Part shown: piece after piece, positions 1 to 7,982 of the stretch | Position numbering within the stretch: the first letter of the stretch is position 1 | Layout of the letters: every line of letters begins with the position of its first letter | Assembly: GCA_012034765.1 (NCBI GenBank) | Contig: JAAUOU010000020.1 | Span: forward strand, 1-47,130 | Origin: Pleurocapsaceae cyanobacterium CSU_1_1 | Lineage (GTDB): Bacteria > Cyanobacteriota > Cyanobacteriia > Cyanobacteriales > Xenococcaceae | DNA length: 47,130 nt | Direction: 5' to 3' | Made by a program: the position numbers and the translations under genes | Notes under the pieces: generated by a model | Told to the model about the DNA's origin: nothing | The model's input: only the letters and a program-made list of their open reading frames with translations | Databases searched by the model: none

Positions 1-423
1 TATCTGCCACCCAGTTAACGGATTAGTTTTGAACTGAGGAAACAAAATAGATTTCATCTGTCCATATTTTTTGAAGCGAGGAAAACCATAGCCTCGTTTC
101 TGAAAGAAGTCCCAAGCATCGTGCAAACGTCTAATATTAGTTTGGAGTACCTGTGAGGGGACGATCTTTAGCCTAGGAAATTGCTTTTTCGCTTTGGGCA
201 GATTGTTTTGTTGCTGGTGGTAACCAGGAAACGGATAATCCGCAGCCATAATATATTCTGATTCCAGACTACATCTATCAATCGGACATTTCCTGGAAGC
301 AATCCAATCTTTTAGTTCTCGCAGCGCATAGTTATAGCTAACGCGACAAGTTTCTAACCACTCGTTGAGTAAGTCAATTTGATTGCTATCTGGGTAAATG
401 CGGTAGACATAGTTTAGTATCAT
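1..423 (-). CDS. tnpB: TnpB-family (IS200/IS605 OrfB) protein, N-terminal part, cut by window edge
   Basis: Reading leftward from an ATG at 421-423, an open frame of 141 codons runs to position 1 without a stop. It begins MILNYVYRIYPDSNQ and continues with NEWLETCRVSYNYALRELKD and, later, FPRFKKYGQMKSILF. These are typical N-terminal features of TnpB, the RNA-guided nuclease of IS200/IS605 elements and ancestor of Cas12. The RuvC-like catalytic part and the 3' end, where a guide (omega) RNA would be encoded, lie outside the window. No TnpA transposase is visible on the visible side, so this could be a TnpB-only (IS1341-type) element. Whether the gene is intact cannot be judged here. Family assignment is firm from the N-terminus alone. 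Confidence 0.85.
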   Translation of the reverse strand, partial: MILNYVYRIYPDSNQIDLLNEWLETCRVSYNYALRELKDWIASRKCPIDRCSLESEYIMAADYPFPGYHQQQNNLPKAKKQFPRLKIVPSQVLQTNIRRLHDAWDFFQKRGYGFPRFKKYGQMKSILFPQFKTNPLTGWQI

Positions 424-737
424 ATAGATAGTTTACCACAAACAAAGATAATTGGTAGAATATTGTTGCTTTATGCGAAGCGGTATCCTTTAGGGCGCAG
501 TTTGTTTATTGGTCGGGCTGTATCCCGACGCGAAGCTAGTGCTTTAGTGCAACCCTAAAACATTGGCGGTACTCAGCTTCGCTTCGATATATCCGCCTCG
601 TTTATAGGGTGGGACTTAGCTCGACATTCCTGTTAAATTAAATATAGATGAGCCAATTAACAACATTATTGACAACTCAATAGATAATATAAGCTTGTCC
701 AGGTTGATTTTTGGACTCAATTACCTAAGTACCTTTC
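424..737. other. Intergenic region with small palindromic repeats
   Basis: No coding sequence is seen in these 314 bases. Around 474-500 and 525-600 there are GCGAAGC/GCTTCGC blocks and a CCTTTAGGGC motif. Versions of both recur near 11650, 29525, 37990 and 38140, so this is a dispersed repeat family. A TTGACA lies at 669-674 in an AT-rich stretch upstream of the DUF3084 gene, but no well-spaced -10 box accompanies it. Confidence 0.5.
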
Positions 738-2156
738 ATGACCAGCGGTTGGATTCTCATTGCAGCAATTTTTCTTTTAGGCGGTATTGTTGCAGTATTT
801 GGCGATCGCGTAGGAACTAAAATAGGTAAAGCTAGACTGAGATTATTTAACCTCCGTCCTCGCCAAACAGCCATGATCATCACCTGGATTACAGGGATGT
901 CAATTTCGGCTCTTACTTTAGGCATTCTTTTTGGTTTAAGTGGCTCCTTGAGAAGAGGTATCTTTGAGCTTGACGATATTCTTAAAGAAAAGAGACAAAC
1001 CGAAGCGGAATTAGACCAGGCACAACAGGAACAACAGCAAGTACAGCAGCAGCTATCTAAAGTCAAACAGGAACAAACTCAAGCAGTAGTCAACCTAAGT
1101 GCTACTAATCAAAATTTTGAGCGTTCAAAACAGCAGGTCAAAAAAATTTCCGCTCAAGCCAAAAAACTACAACAAGAGTTAGACAGTTTGTTGGCCGAAC
1201 GCTCAAAACGACAGGGACAGCTAAACCAACTACAACAGCAAAGCCAGGAATTACAGTCCCAACTTCAGCAACGAGAGCAAAAAATTACTCAGCAGGATCG
1301 GGTTCTCTCAGAAAAAGAAGTGCAGCTACAAGATCTAGAACAGCAACAACAATTACTACAAACCCAAGTGCAAGAAAGAGATCGCTCAATTTCCCAATTA
1401 GACCAAGCGATCGCCTCAGCCGAAGTGAGTTTAAAACTCCGAACTAAAAGACTCGAACAGCTAGAATCTCAACTCGCTTTCTTATCGAGAAACGTGGCAG
1501 CTTTAGAACAGTCTTATCAAGAATTAAGGGAAAAAAAGATTGCCGTGGTCAAGAGTCAGGTACTATCTTCAGCAGTAGTTAGAATTATCGATCCCAATGC
1601 GGCAAAATTGGCGATCAACAGTTTATTGAGACAGGCAAACACCAACGCGGTTAAGGCAACTCAGTTTAGTGGTGCAAAATCCGAACAAGAGATCGTCAAA
1701 ATCACTAGGTCACAGGTAGAACAGCTAGAATCACAGATCCAAGATGGTCGAGACTATGTGGTGAGAATTATTTCGGCGGGTAACTATGTTCAAGGAGAAC
1801 AAGAAGTTAGGGTGTTTGCTGATGTAGCGCTCAATCAACAAATATTTCAAGCGGGGGAGGAAATTGCCACTGTATCGATTGATTCTCAAAATGTTACTCG
1901 TCAAGAAGTGCAGGAAAGATTAAATTGGTTGTTGGCAGTGTCTAAATTTCGCGCCCAACGAGCAGGAACATTAGGTGAGATCGAAATAGGTGATAATCAA
2001 ATAGAAAATCTGGTTGATTTTGTCGATCAAATTACTCAAGCTGCTGAACCTGTCAAAGAAATCAGAGCGATAGTTGCTGAGAATACCTACACTGCGGGGC
2101 CGTTAAAAATTGATTTTGTAGTGATGCGAAATGGCAAGGTAGTTTATAGCACTTGA
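738..2156 (+). CDS. DUF3084 coiled-coil membrane protein
   Basis: This 472-residue protein has two N-terminal membrane segments (about 4-22 and 46-68). They are followed by a long Gln/Glu-rich coiled coil (about 75-260) and a C-terminal globular region (about 265-472) of the DUF3084 type. The family is widespread in cyanobacteria and has no established biochemical role. The architecture suggests a membrane-anchored scaffold. The start ATG at 738 gives the conserved opening of membrane segment, GDRVGTKIGKARLRLFNLRP, then second membrane segment, so I trust it. Codon usage and HIP1 content match the surroundings. The gene stands alone. Family confidence is high and function is unknown. Confidence 0.85.
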   Translation: MTSGWILIAAIFLLGGIVAVFGDRVGTKIGKARLRLFNLRPRQTAMIITWITGMSISALTLGILFGLSGSLRRGIFELDDILKEKRQTEAELDQAQQEQQQVQQQLSKVKQEQTQAVVNLSATNQNFERSKQQVKKISAQAKKLQQELDSLLAERSKRQGQLNQLQQQSQELQSQLQQREQKITQQDRVLSEKEVQLQDLEQQQQLLQTQVQERDRSISQLDQAIASAEVSLKLRTKRLEQLESQLAFLSRNVAALEQSYQELREKKIAVVKSQVLSSAVVRIIDPNAAKLAINSLLRQANTNAVKATQFSGAKSEQEIVKITRSQVEQLESQIQDGRDYVVRIISAGNYVQGEQEVRVFADVALNQQIFQAGEEIATVSIDSQNVTRQEVQERLNWLLAVSKFRAQRAGTLGEIEIGDNQIENLVDFVDQITQAAEPVKEIRAIVAENTYTAGPLKIDFVVMRNGKVVYST

Positions 2157-2643
2157 ATGGTGAGTAATGGGTAATGAGTCATGAGTAAAAATGGATTGTA
2201 GCGATTGTCTTGATTGTCAAATTATCAATTTATTAATTCTTTATCTAAAATCTATTTCTTAGGCGATCGCTGTGCGTAGTTTTAGGATCGCACTTGACAG
2301 GCTATTGCGATCGCAATACTTCTCAATACTTTCAATTAAGGCGATCGCAGATATTTTAAGTGAACTATTTTTGTTGGGTTTCGCGGACTCTACCCAACCT
2401 ACCAGAACAGCTTTCAACTGAAATCTATTTCTTAAGCGATCGCTGTGCGTAGTTTTAGGATCGCGCCCAATACTTCTCGTTTAGGGATTTAGGGATTTAG
2501 GGATTTAGGGAAATGATTAAGCCCCAATCCCCTAATGCCCCAATTCCCTACTGTTCTAGTTTTTCTATTAGTTGTTAAACGAGAAGTATTGGGATCGCGC
2601 CTTGTAGGTTATTTGTGATCGCAACACCTCTTAATACTTTAAA
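2157..2643. repeat. Repeat-rich gap: two copies of a ~101-bp HIP1-containing unit
   Basis: Unit A (about 2248-2348) and unit B (about 2421-2656) share the order: AAATCTATTTCTTA, HIP1 site, GTGCGTAGTTTTAGGATCGC, a second HIP1-like site, TTAAGGCGATC. Unit B is longer because it is interrupted by the MITE-like insertion at 2467-2592; without it the two units are nearly the same length. A GTTGGGT...ACCCAAC hairpin (2373-2398) separates them. Unit B runs into the last codons of the SMR gene. No protein or RNA gene is seen. Confidence 0.75.
2459..2600. mobile_element. MITE-like element (2467-2592) with 8-bp target duplication
   Basis: The ends are perfect inverted repeats: CCCAATACTTCTCGTTTA at 2466-2483 and its exact reverse complement at 2576-2593. 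The element taken as 2467-2592 is flanked by GATCGCGC at 2459-2466 and again at 2593-2600. The interior is G-rich on the left (tandem TTAGGGAT) and C-rich on the right, so the whole can fold into an imperfect hairpin. It encodes no protein. A related copy lies at 37196-37332. The 8-bp duplication implies a transposase supplied from elsewhere, which is not identifiable here. Confidence 0.8.
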
Positions 2644-2985
2644 TTAAGGCGATCTCTCTAATAAATTTAAACCGATTACACCAATAAGAATTGCACCAAT
2701 AAAAATAATTTTTAATAAACTAATACTTTCATTAAATAATAATATACCGATAATAGTAATTCCAATTATTCCCAATCCAGACCAAATAGCATAGGCGATA
2801 CTAATGTCTATGGTTTTAATAGCTATACTTAAAAATCCAAAAGCGAGAATATAGCCTATGGAAACTCCTATTAAATAAATAGATTTGAAAGATCCATTGG
2901 TCATTTTTAGACACGTGGTAGCCAAGATTTCAGAAATAATCGCAAAAAACAAAAATAATTCGTTTCTGTGGCTCATGATGTTCAT
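2644..2985 (-). CDS. SMR-family small multidrug exporter
   Basis: This 113-residue protein with four predicted membrane helices has the usual length of EmrE-type small multidrug resistance transporters. The conserved membrane-embedded glutamate is visible in SEILATTCLKMTNG (Glu19 from the first Met), as is the signature AYAIWSGLGIIGI in helix 3. SMR proteins act as dimers that exchange protons for cationic compounds or guanidinium/polyamines; the substrate cannot be told here. The start at 2985 is supported by an AGGAGG box at 2993-2998, seven bases upstream. A second ATG three codons in is less well placed. The last codons lie inside the duplicated repeat unit, so the C-terminus may have been shaped by repeat insertion. 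No regulator is adjacent. The gene is AT-rich, and transfer is possible but unproven. Confidence 0.9.
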   Translation of the reverse strand: MNIMSHRNELFLFFAIISEILATTCLKMTNGSFKSIYLIGVSIGYILAFGFLSIAIKTIDISIAYAIWSGLGIIGITIIGILLFNESISLLKIIFIGAILIGVIGLNLLERSP

Positions 2986-3071
2986 TATTCCGCCTCCTGA
3001 CCCAACAAGTTAACTACCTTGTTTTTATTTAACTCAAGGGCAAGCTAATACCCACCCTTGTATTTTTAAAC

Positions 3072-5270
3072 CTAGCCAATCAATTCCATTGCACGTTTCA
3101 CAAAATTATCCGCCGTAATCCCATTAAACTCCATAATTTGACCAGCACTAGCCGTAGTTTCCCCACGTTTCCAAGCAAAAACATCACGCTTACTATTACT
3201 ACGCAACATCACAGGTTCTAACATCGCACTTGAACCACCTGTAACCCCCAGTAAAGCCTCACCATCAAACATAGCGGAGAATTCAGCATCACTAAGAAAA
3301 TCACCATCCTGTTCGCGACTGCAACTATCCCAGGCGACATCGCTAGGGCGATATAAACGACGGGGGTTAATTATCGAGATGATTTTAGAACCAATACCCT
3401 GAGATTTTAACTGTTGAGTAGCTTCAAAAACAGGAATTAAAGTCATATCGCCAATGACAGCAAAAACTACTGTTTTCTCGCCTGGAGTCTCTTGTAAAAC
3501 TATGCCTCCTTTAGCTAATGCCTCACGGGTTTGTTCCAGGGTAGTACGAATTTCTAGGGGAGATTTACTAGCGGTAATAGTAATGCCCTTATTTTTTGTG
3601 CCTAGCGCCCATTCATAACAAACTTGGATACTGTTCGCATCACAGGGAAAGAGGGGAAATATATTGCCATTACGCATCATCCCCGCAAAGTAATTTTCTA
3701 CTTCAGGACGTTGATGTGTCCAACCGTTACGCCCTTGTTCCAATGCTCCTGCGGTAAACAAAGTTATAGTAGAAGGTGTAGAACGACGTAATTCTGCCAT
3801 GGCTTGGGTTACAGTTTGCCAGATGGGTAAACCGTTAATCACAAAAGATTCATAGGAACACCACAAAGTACGCGCCCCAAATAAAGCCTGGGCTGCTGCT
3901 AATCCCGCACAAGCATCTTCACTCAAGGGTTCATATACCTGTCCTTGAGGTTGCTGTGAATAGGTTTCATCGGTAGTTGGGTGAATAATTTTTAGGGCTG
4001 TATTAATGTTTTTAATCCCCGATGCAGCATTACCATCAGCATTTGCCACCAAAAAGTCTCGATCTTGCTGTCCGACATAGGCAACAATTTCACCCATCGC
4101 TGTCGTTGCTACTTGCTTTTCTCCACCAACGGGATATTCTTGCAGGGGAATCTTACCTAGATCGCCAATTGAGTATTCATGCTCAGTAACAACTGTGTTA
4201 ACCGCAGCGCCTCCATTTGAGCGGACATAATTATCTCTAACTAGTTGCCAAGCTTCGGGAGTTAAGGCTCTTTCTTTTAAGGCTGCCACAATATAGTCTT
4301 TTTCTAAGCTATCCCCAGGATAAAGGTTATGAGACTGAGCGCCCCGCTTATGCACTCCTGCCCCTTTAAGCTGCTTAACAATCAAGACAGTCAATTTACC
4401 ATCGAGGGCTGATTTAGCTGCTTTATCTGTCTCTTCTAATACTGCTCGTGTAAATGCCATTCTTCCTGCTTGAGAAAACAGAGTGCTGTCTACATAGTCG
4501 CTCACCTGATTGCTATCGTCGTAATCTTTGGCATTGACCAGAATAACCTCAGTAAAACCATTACCTGCCCAATAGTTAATCATCTGCTCGTTGGTTTTAG
4601 TGGAAACCATGCTGTGATGTTCTTGGGAATAGCCATTCCAAACCAGAATTGGCAAGAAGTTAGTCACATGGGGAAATGCCGTATTAAAGTGACCAAAGCT
4701 ACTCATGATATATGGTTCACCTAAGCCACCATCGCCTATAGTCACAGGAAATAATACCCCAGGATGAAGTTTTGCCCCCGCCATCGCAAAGTGCTGTCCT
4801 TGTCCTAATGGCCCTGCGGGGTTTAATAAACCAGGGATTTGTCCTGAAAGATGCCCTAATAAACCATGAGTTTCCCGAAAGCGATCGCCCATTTCCTGGA
4901 CATTATTAATCCCCATCGCCTCTAAAGAAGTATCGAGAAAGACGTTGCTATAAAAGCCTGGGGCATGGTGTCCCACTTCCGTAATAATATTTTTGTGACC
5001 GAGCATTACCAAAGAAGCGATCGCCTCGGCAATAGAAGCAAATCCTCCAGGATGTCCAGACTGCTTACTAGCAGTGACTTGCAGGGTTAAATAACGTAGG
5101 GCATCAGCAGCCAACATGGTTTGGTAAACCGCTGCGGGATCTGTGGGGGAAGCAATCGCAGTTTCCCCTTTTTTAATGGCAGGAGAACTATATTGATCAA
5201 AATCTGGCAAGCTATCTTTGAAATATTGAATTCCTTGACAAAAAGCGGGAATGTTTGTGGCAACAGTCAT
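3072..5270 (-). CDS. Phosphoketolase-like thiamine-diphosphate enzyme
   Basis: This 732-residue TPP-dependent enzyme looks transketolase-like at first sight (SGHPGG, His73). The cofactor motif is GDG at 179-181 with Asn212 in LPILVWNGY, which resembles phosphoketolase (LPILHLNGY) more than transketolase. Other phosphoketolase-like blocks are GHHAPGFYSN (100-109), LWCSYESF, NGWTHQRPEVENYF, FPCDANSIQVCYEWAL, and a C-terminal LSDAEFSAMFD followed by a GETT segment. Phosphoketolases split xylulose-5-P or fructose-6-P to acetyl-P, but substrate residues have diverged here and activity is inferred only. General databases may label it transketolase. It has its own upstream gap and no operon partner. 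Superfamily is certain; the reaction is not. Confidence 0.75.
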   Translation of the reverse strand: MTVATNIPAFCQGIQYFKDSLPDFDQYSSPAIKKGETAIASPTDPAAVYQTMLAADALRYLTLQVTASKQSGHPGGFASIAEAIASLVMLGHKNIITEVGHHAPGFYSNVFLDTSLEAMGINNVQEMGDRFRETHGLLGHLSGQIPGLLNPAGPLGQGQHFAMAGAKLHPGVLFPVTIGDGGLGEPYIMSSFGHFNTAFPHVTNFLPILVWNGYSQEHHSMVSTKTNEQMINYWAGNGFTEVILVNAKDYDDSNQVSDYVDSTLFSQAGRMAFTRAVLEETDKAAKSALDGKLTVLIVKQLKGAGVHKRGAQSHNLYPGDSLEKDYIVAALKERALTPEAWQLVRDNYVRSNGGAAVNTVVTEHEYSIGDLGKIPLQEYPVGGEKQVATTAMGEIVAYVGQQDRDFLVANADGNAASGIKNINTALKIIHPTTDETYSQQPQGQVYEPLSEDACAGLAAAQALFGARTLWCSYESFVINGLPIWQTVTQAMAELRRSTPSTITLFTAGALEQGRNGWTHQRPEVENYFAGMMRNGNIFPLFPCDANSIQVCYEWALGTKNKGITITASKSPLEIRTTLEQTREALAKGGIVLQETPGEKTVVFAVIGDMTLIPVFEATQQLKSQGIGSKIISIINPRRLYRPSDVAWDSCSREQDGDFLSDAEFSAMFDGEALLGVTGGSSAMLEPVMLRSNSKRDVFAWKRGETTASAGQIMEFNGITADNFVKRAMELIG

Positions 5271-5438
5271 AAATCTATCCTTCTTTGAGGGAACTGCAAG
5301 TTTTAAGTAAATCTTACAGTTTTGGGGTAGCTCAAGAAAAAAAAATATCGCTCAAAACTGTTATTTATCAATGCCACACATAGTTATTTATCAATCGTTG
5401 TAGCAATTAGCTTGAATAAATCTCTTGACTGAGATTGG

Positions 5439-5720
5439 CTACTCTTGCTCTAGCAAGCGACTCAATTTGTTTCTTACATCCAGCATTTTTTCATCACATT
5501 TAGGTACGGCAACCACACGCAGATCAATTTCCAAAATATTGTCTAATCTGGTGGTTTTTTCCCAGACTTTTACCTCCTCTGCCGACTCATGCTGATAGCG
5601 AAAAGTTACTGTATCTAAATCTACCTCAATTATTTCAACATTTTTAACCCAACCATTGCTGCTTTTGATATATAGCCAAACATTCGGCTGTCCGATCAGT
5701 TCCTGTAGTTTAGTTTCCAT
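5439..5720 (-). CDS. Small conserved cyanobacterial protein, function unknown
   Basis: A 93-residue soluble acidic protein without signal peptide or membrane segment. Alternating hydrophobic strands (VWLYIKSSNGWVKNVEIIEV, then TVTFRYQHE) followed by WEKTTRLDNI suggest a small beta-barrel-like fold. The spacing loosely recalls a cyanobacterial family that I know as DUF6679, but I cannot confirm this by eye. It is transcribed in the same direction as the phosphoketolase-like gene, lying 168 bases upstream of it, so an operon is possible but not evident. Length and codon use look natural. Confidence 0.55.
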   Translation of the reverse strand: METKLQELIGQPNVWLYIKSSNGWVKNVEIIEVDLDTVTFRYQHESAEEVKVWEKTTRLDNILEIDLRVVAVPKCDEKMLDVRNKLSRLLEQE

Positions 5721-5920
5721 AATTAGAAATTAAATTGTCTACGTAAATGTATAAAATATTGCATCTACTATAAGATATATTTTTTTCCTGGGCACGATCA
5801 ATAAATACAAAATTTATCTAACCCAAGAGAGACGACTTAATATAATCTGTTTGGTGAGAGATCGCTTGTCACCTTGATAACTTAAGATCGAGAAATAGTA
5901 GAAAAGTTATTTAAACCTAC

Positions 5921-6847
5921 ATGTCCAATATTCAATACGTCGGTATGACTGTTGCCAACATGGAGCAGTCAATTAAGTTTTATACAGAAGTCCTTTCGTT
6001 TCAAAAAATCAAGGATCTAGAAGTTGCGGGGGATGATTGGTCTAAGTTACAGGGAATTTTCGGGTTGAGGATGCGGGTTGTTCAGATGCAGCTTGGAGAA
6101 GAGATGATTGTCCTAATGGAATACTTAACCCCCCAAGGACGACCAATACCTGTTGATTCCCGTAGTAACGATCGCTGGTTTCAACATATTGCGATCGCCG
6201 TTAAAGATATGGACAAAGCTTATCAGCATCTGCGTCAGTATAATGTCAAACATACTTCTACCAGTCCTCAAACACTACCAGGGAATTTAAAATCGGCGGG
6301 AGTAGAGGCGTTTTACTTTAAAGATCCTGATGGACATAATCTTGAATTAATTACCTTTCCACCAGACAAAGGAGATCCCAAATGGCTACAACAAACCGAT
6401 AAGTTGTTCTTGGGCATTGACCATAGTGCAGTAGGGGTAAAAGATGCTCAAGCTAGTTTTGGATTATATCGCGATCGCCTTAAGCTAGAATTAGCGGCAG
6501 AGGTGGAAAACTACGGGAGCGAATTTGAACACGTAACCTGTGTCTTTAGCTCACGAGTTCATGTTAATAGTTTAAAAGGCAGTGAGGGGATTGGTTTTGA
6601 ATTATTAGAATACATTGCTCCCACCGATGGCAAAAGCATGCCTGTAGATAGTCGAGCTTGCGATCTCTGGCACTATCAAACCGTAATCTCAGTAGACGAT
6701 TTAGTGAGTCTCGAACAGGAATTACGCTCTGCACCCTGTCAATTTATTTCCCCTGGCATAGTTAAAATGTCGAGTAATCAACTGGGATTTAGTCAGGCTC
6801 TGTCTATCAGAGATTTAGATGGACATGTTTTACATTTAGTAAATTAA
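5921..6847 (+). CDS. Two-domain VOC (glyoxalase/dioxygenase superfamily) protein
   Basis: This 308-residue protein is made of two VOC modules (about 1-150 and 160-308). The first opens IQYVGMTVANMEQSIKFYTE and has FQHIAIAVKDMDKAYQHL and FKDPDGHNLELI, the usual metal-site strands with a C-terminal Glu. The second has GIDHSAVGVKDAQASFGLYR, HYQTVISVDD and IRDLDGHVLHLV, with a leucine in place of Glu next to the final His, so its metal site may be altered. VOC enzymes include glyoxalases, extradiol dioxygenases and hydroxyphenylpyruvate dioxygenase; the substrate here is unknown. It is followed 66 bases later, same strand, by a 2-oxoglutarate/Fe(II) oxygenase-type gene, but a palindromic repeat sits between them, so they may or may not be co-transcribed. 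Confidence 0.75.
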   Translation: MSNIQYVGMTVANMEQSIKFYTEVLSFQKIKDLEVAGDDWSKLQGIFGLRMRVVQMQLGEEMIVLMEYLTPQGRPIPVDSRSNDRWFQHIAIAVKDMDKAYQHLRQYNVKHTSTSPQTLPGNLKSAGVEAFYFKDPDGHNLELITFPPDKGDPKWLQQTDKLFLGIDHSAVGVKDAQASFGLYRDRLKLELAAEVENYGSEFEHVTCVFSSRVHVNSLKGSEGIGFELLEYIAPTDGKSMPVDSRACDLWHYQTVISVDDLVSLEQELRSAPCQFISPGIVKMSSNQLGFSQALSIRDLDGHVLHLVN

Positions 6848-6853
6848 TAATGT

Positions 6854-6876
6854 AGGGGCGAAAGGCTTTTCGCCCT
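6854..6876. repeat. AGGGGCGAA-type palindrome
   Basis: AGGGGCGAAA (6854-6863) and TTTTCGCCCT (6867-6876) form a near-perfect stem with a 3-base loop. The same motif recurs at 11970-11992, 34579-34606 and 38110-38167. It could influence transcript stability between the VOC and oxygenase genes but has no U-tract typical of a terminator. Confidence 0.7.
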
Positions 6877-6913
6877 AAATATTCAGCTTGGTCAAAACCA
6901 TTTAATTTGCAAA

Positions 6914-7894
6914 ATGAACGACATTCTCTTTAATGAAATCCCTACCGTCGATCTCCATGATTTTGTTTCAGATAATCCTGCAATTAAGCAAAATTTTGTG
7001 CAAACTTTGGGCAATGCTTTTGAAAATATTGGTTTTGTGGCAGTGAAAAATCATGGTCTATCTGATGCCATGTCTGAAAATCTCTATCATTCGGTAACGC
7101 AGTTTTTCGCCCTTCCCGAAGCAACAAAACTAAACTACGAAATAAAAGGAATAGCTGGACAAAGGGGCTATACTGCCAAAGGAAAAGAACACGCTAAAGG
7201 TAGAAGCATCGGCGATCTCAAAGAGTTTTATCATGTGGGACAAGAACTAGCAGAGGCAGAATTAACTCGCTTGAATTACCCTCAGAATATCTTTCCCTCA
7301 GAAGTACCAGAATTTGCCACCGCCACAATCACCGCTTACCGCGTTCTAGAAGCAGCAGGAGTTCAAATCCTTAGAGCGATCGCTCTTTACCTCAAGCTAG
7401 AGGAAAATTATTTTGATTGTCAAGTCCAACTAGGCAATAGTATTCTGCGCCCAATTCATTATTTCCCCATTAATAACCCTCAAGATATTCCCGCTGATGC
7501 AGTACGGGCAGCAGCCCATGGCGACATTAACCTGATTACTCTATTAATGGGTGCTAGCGCTGAAGGTTTACAGATTCTCCGTCAGGATGGCAAATGGATT
7601 CCTGTTACCGCTCTACCTAATCAAATAGTGGTAAATGTGGGAGATATGTTGGCAAGATTGACTAACAAAAAACTCAAGTCAACTATTCATCGGGTAGTTA
7701 ATCCCCCAGAGGAATTGTGGAATACGCCTCGATATTCGATTCCTTTTTTTATGCACCCAGTTTCCGAAATGAATCTTAGTTGTTTGCCGCACTGTATTGA
7801 TGATGAACATCCTAAAAAGTTTGCCGATCTTACCGCAGGGGAATTTTTGACTCAGAGATTGCGAGAAATTGGCTTAATCGAAGAAGATGTTTGA
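6914..7894 (+). CDS. Isopenicillin N synthase-like 2OG/Fe(II) oxygenase
   Basis: A 326-residue non-heme iron oxygenase. The N-terminal DIOX_N-like part (IPTVDLHDF, then FENIGFVAVKNHGL, about 8-49) is followed by the double-stranded beta-helix core. Its iron triad is visible as His202 and Asp204 (AAHGDINLITLL) and His259 (STIHRVVNP). Arg273-x-Ser275 (PRYSIPFF) is the usual 2-oxoglutarate-binding pair. Length is normal for the IPNS/flavanone-hydroxylase-like group found across cyanobacteria. The substrate is not predictable. The start gives the typical ExPTVDL opening. It lies just after a two-domain VOC gene and converges with another oxygenase gene at 7983. Confidence 0.85.
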   Translation: MNDILFNEIPTVDLHDFVSDNPAIKQNFVQTLGNAFENIGFVAVKNHGLSDAMSENLYHSVTQFFALPEATKLNYEIKGIAGQRGYTAKGKEHAKGRSIGDLKEFYHVGQELAEAELTRLNYPQNIFPSEVPEFATATITAYRVLEAAGVQILRAIALYLKLEENYFDCQVQLGNSILRPIHYFPINNPQDIPADAVRAAAHGDINLITLLMGASAEGLQILRQDGKWIPVTALPNQIVVNVGDMLARLTNKKLKSTIHRVVNPPEELWNTPRYSIPFFMHPVSEMNLSCLPHCIDDEHPKKFADLTAGEFLTQRLREIGLIEEDV

Positions 7895-7982
7895 AAAGTC
7901 GAAATAATGGCGATTAAAGAGGGGTACATTATCAATTATCCATTATTAATCATCAATTATTGAAGTCGTTGCTTGCTATTGC

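Noticed and set aside
725-1066. 113-codon Cys/Ser-rich frame antisense to the DUF3084 gene
   Set aside because: It is the mirror of the Gln-rich coiled-coil coding sequence; no start signal and no family.
2341-2348. HIP1 octamers as attachment or methylation-specific sites
   Set aside because: GCGATCGC is present throughout the window, in genes and gaps, as expected for cyanobacteria; no single site stands out.
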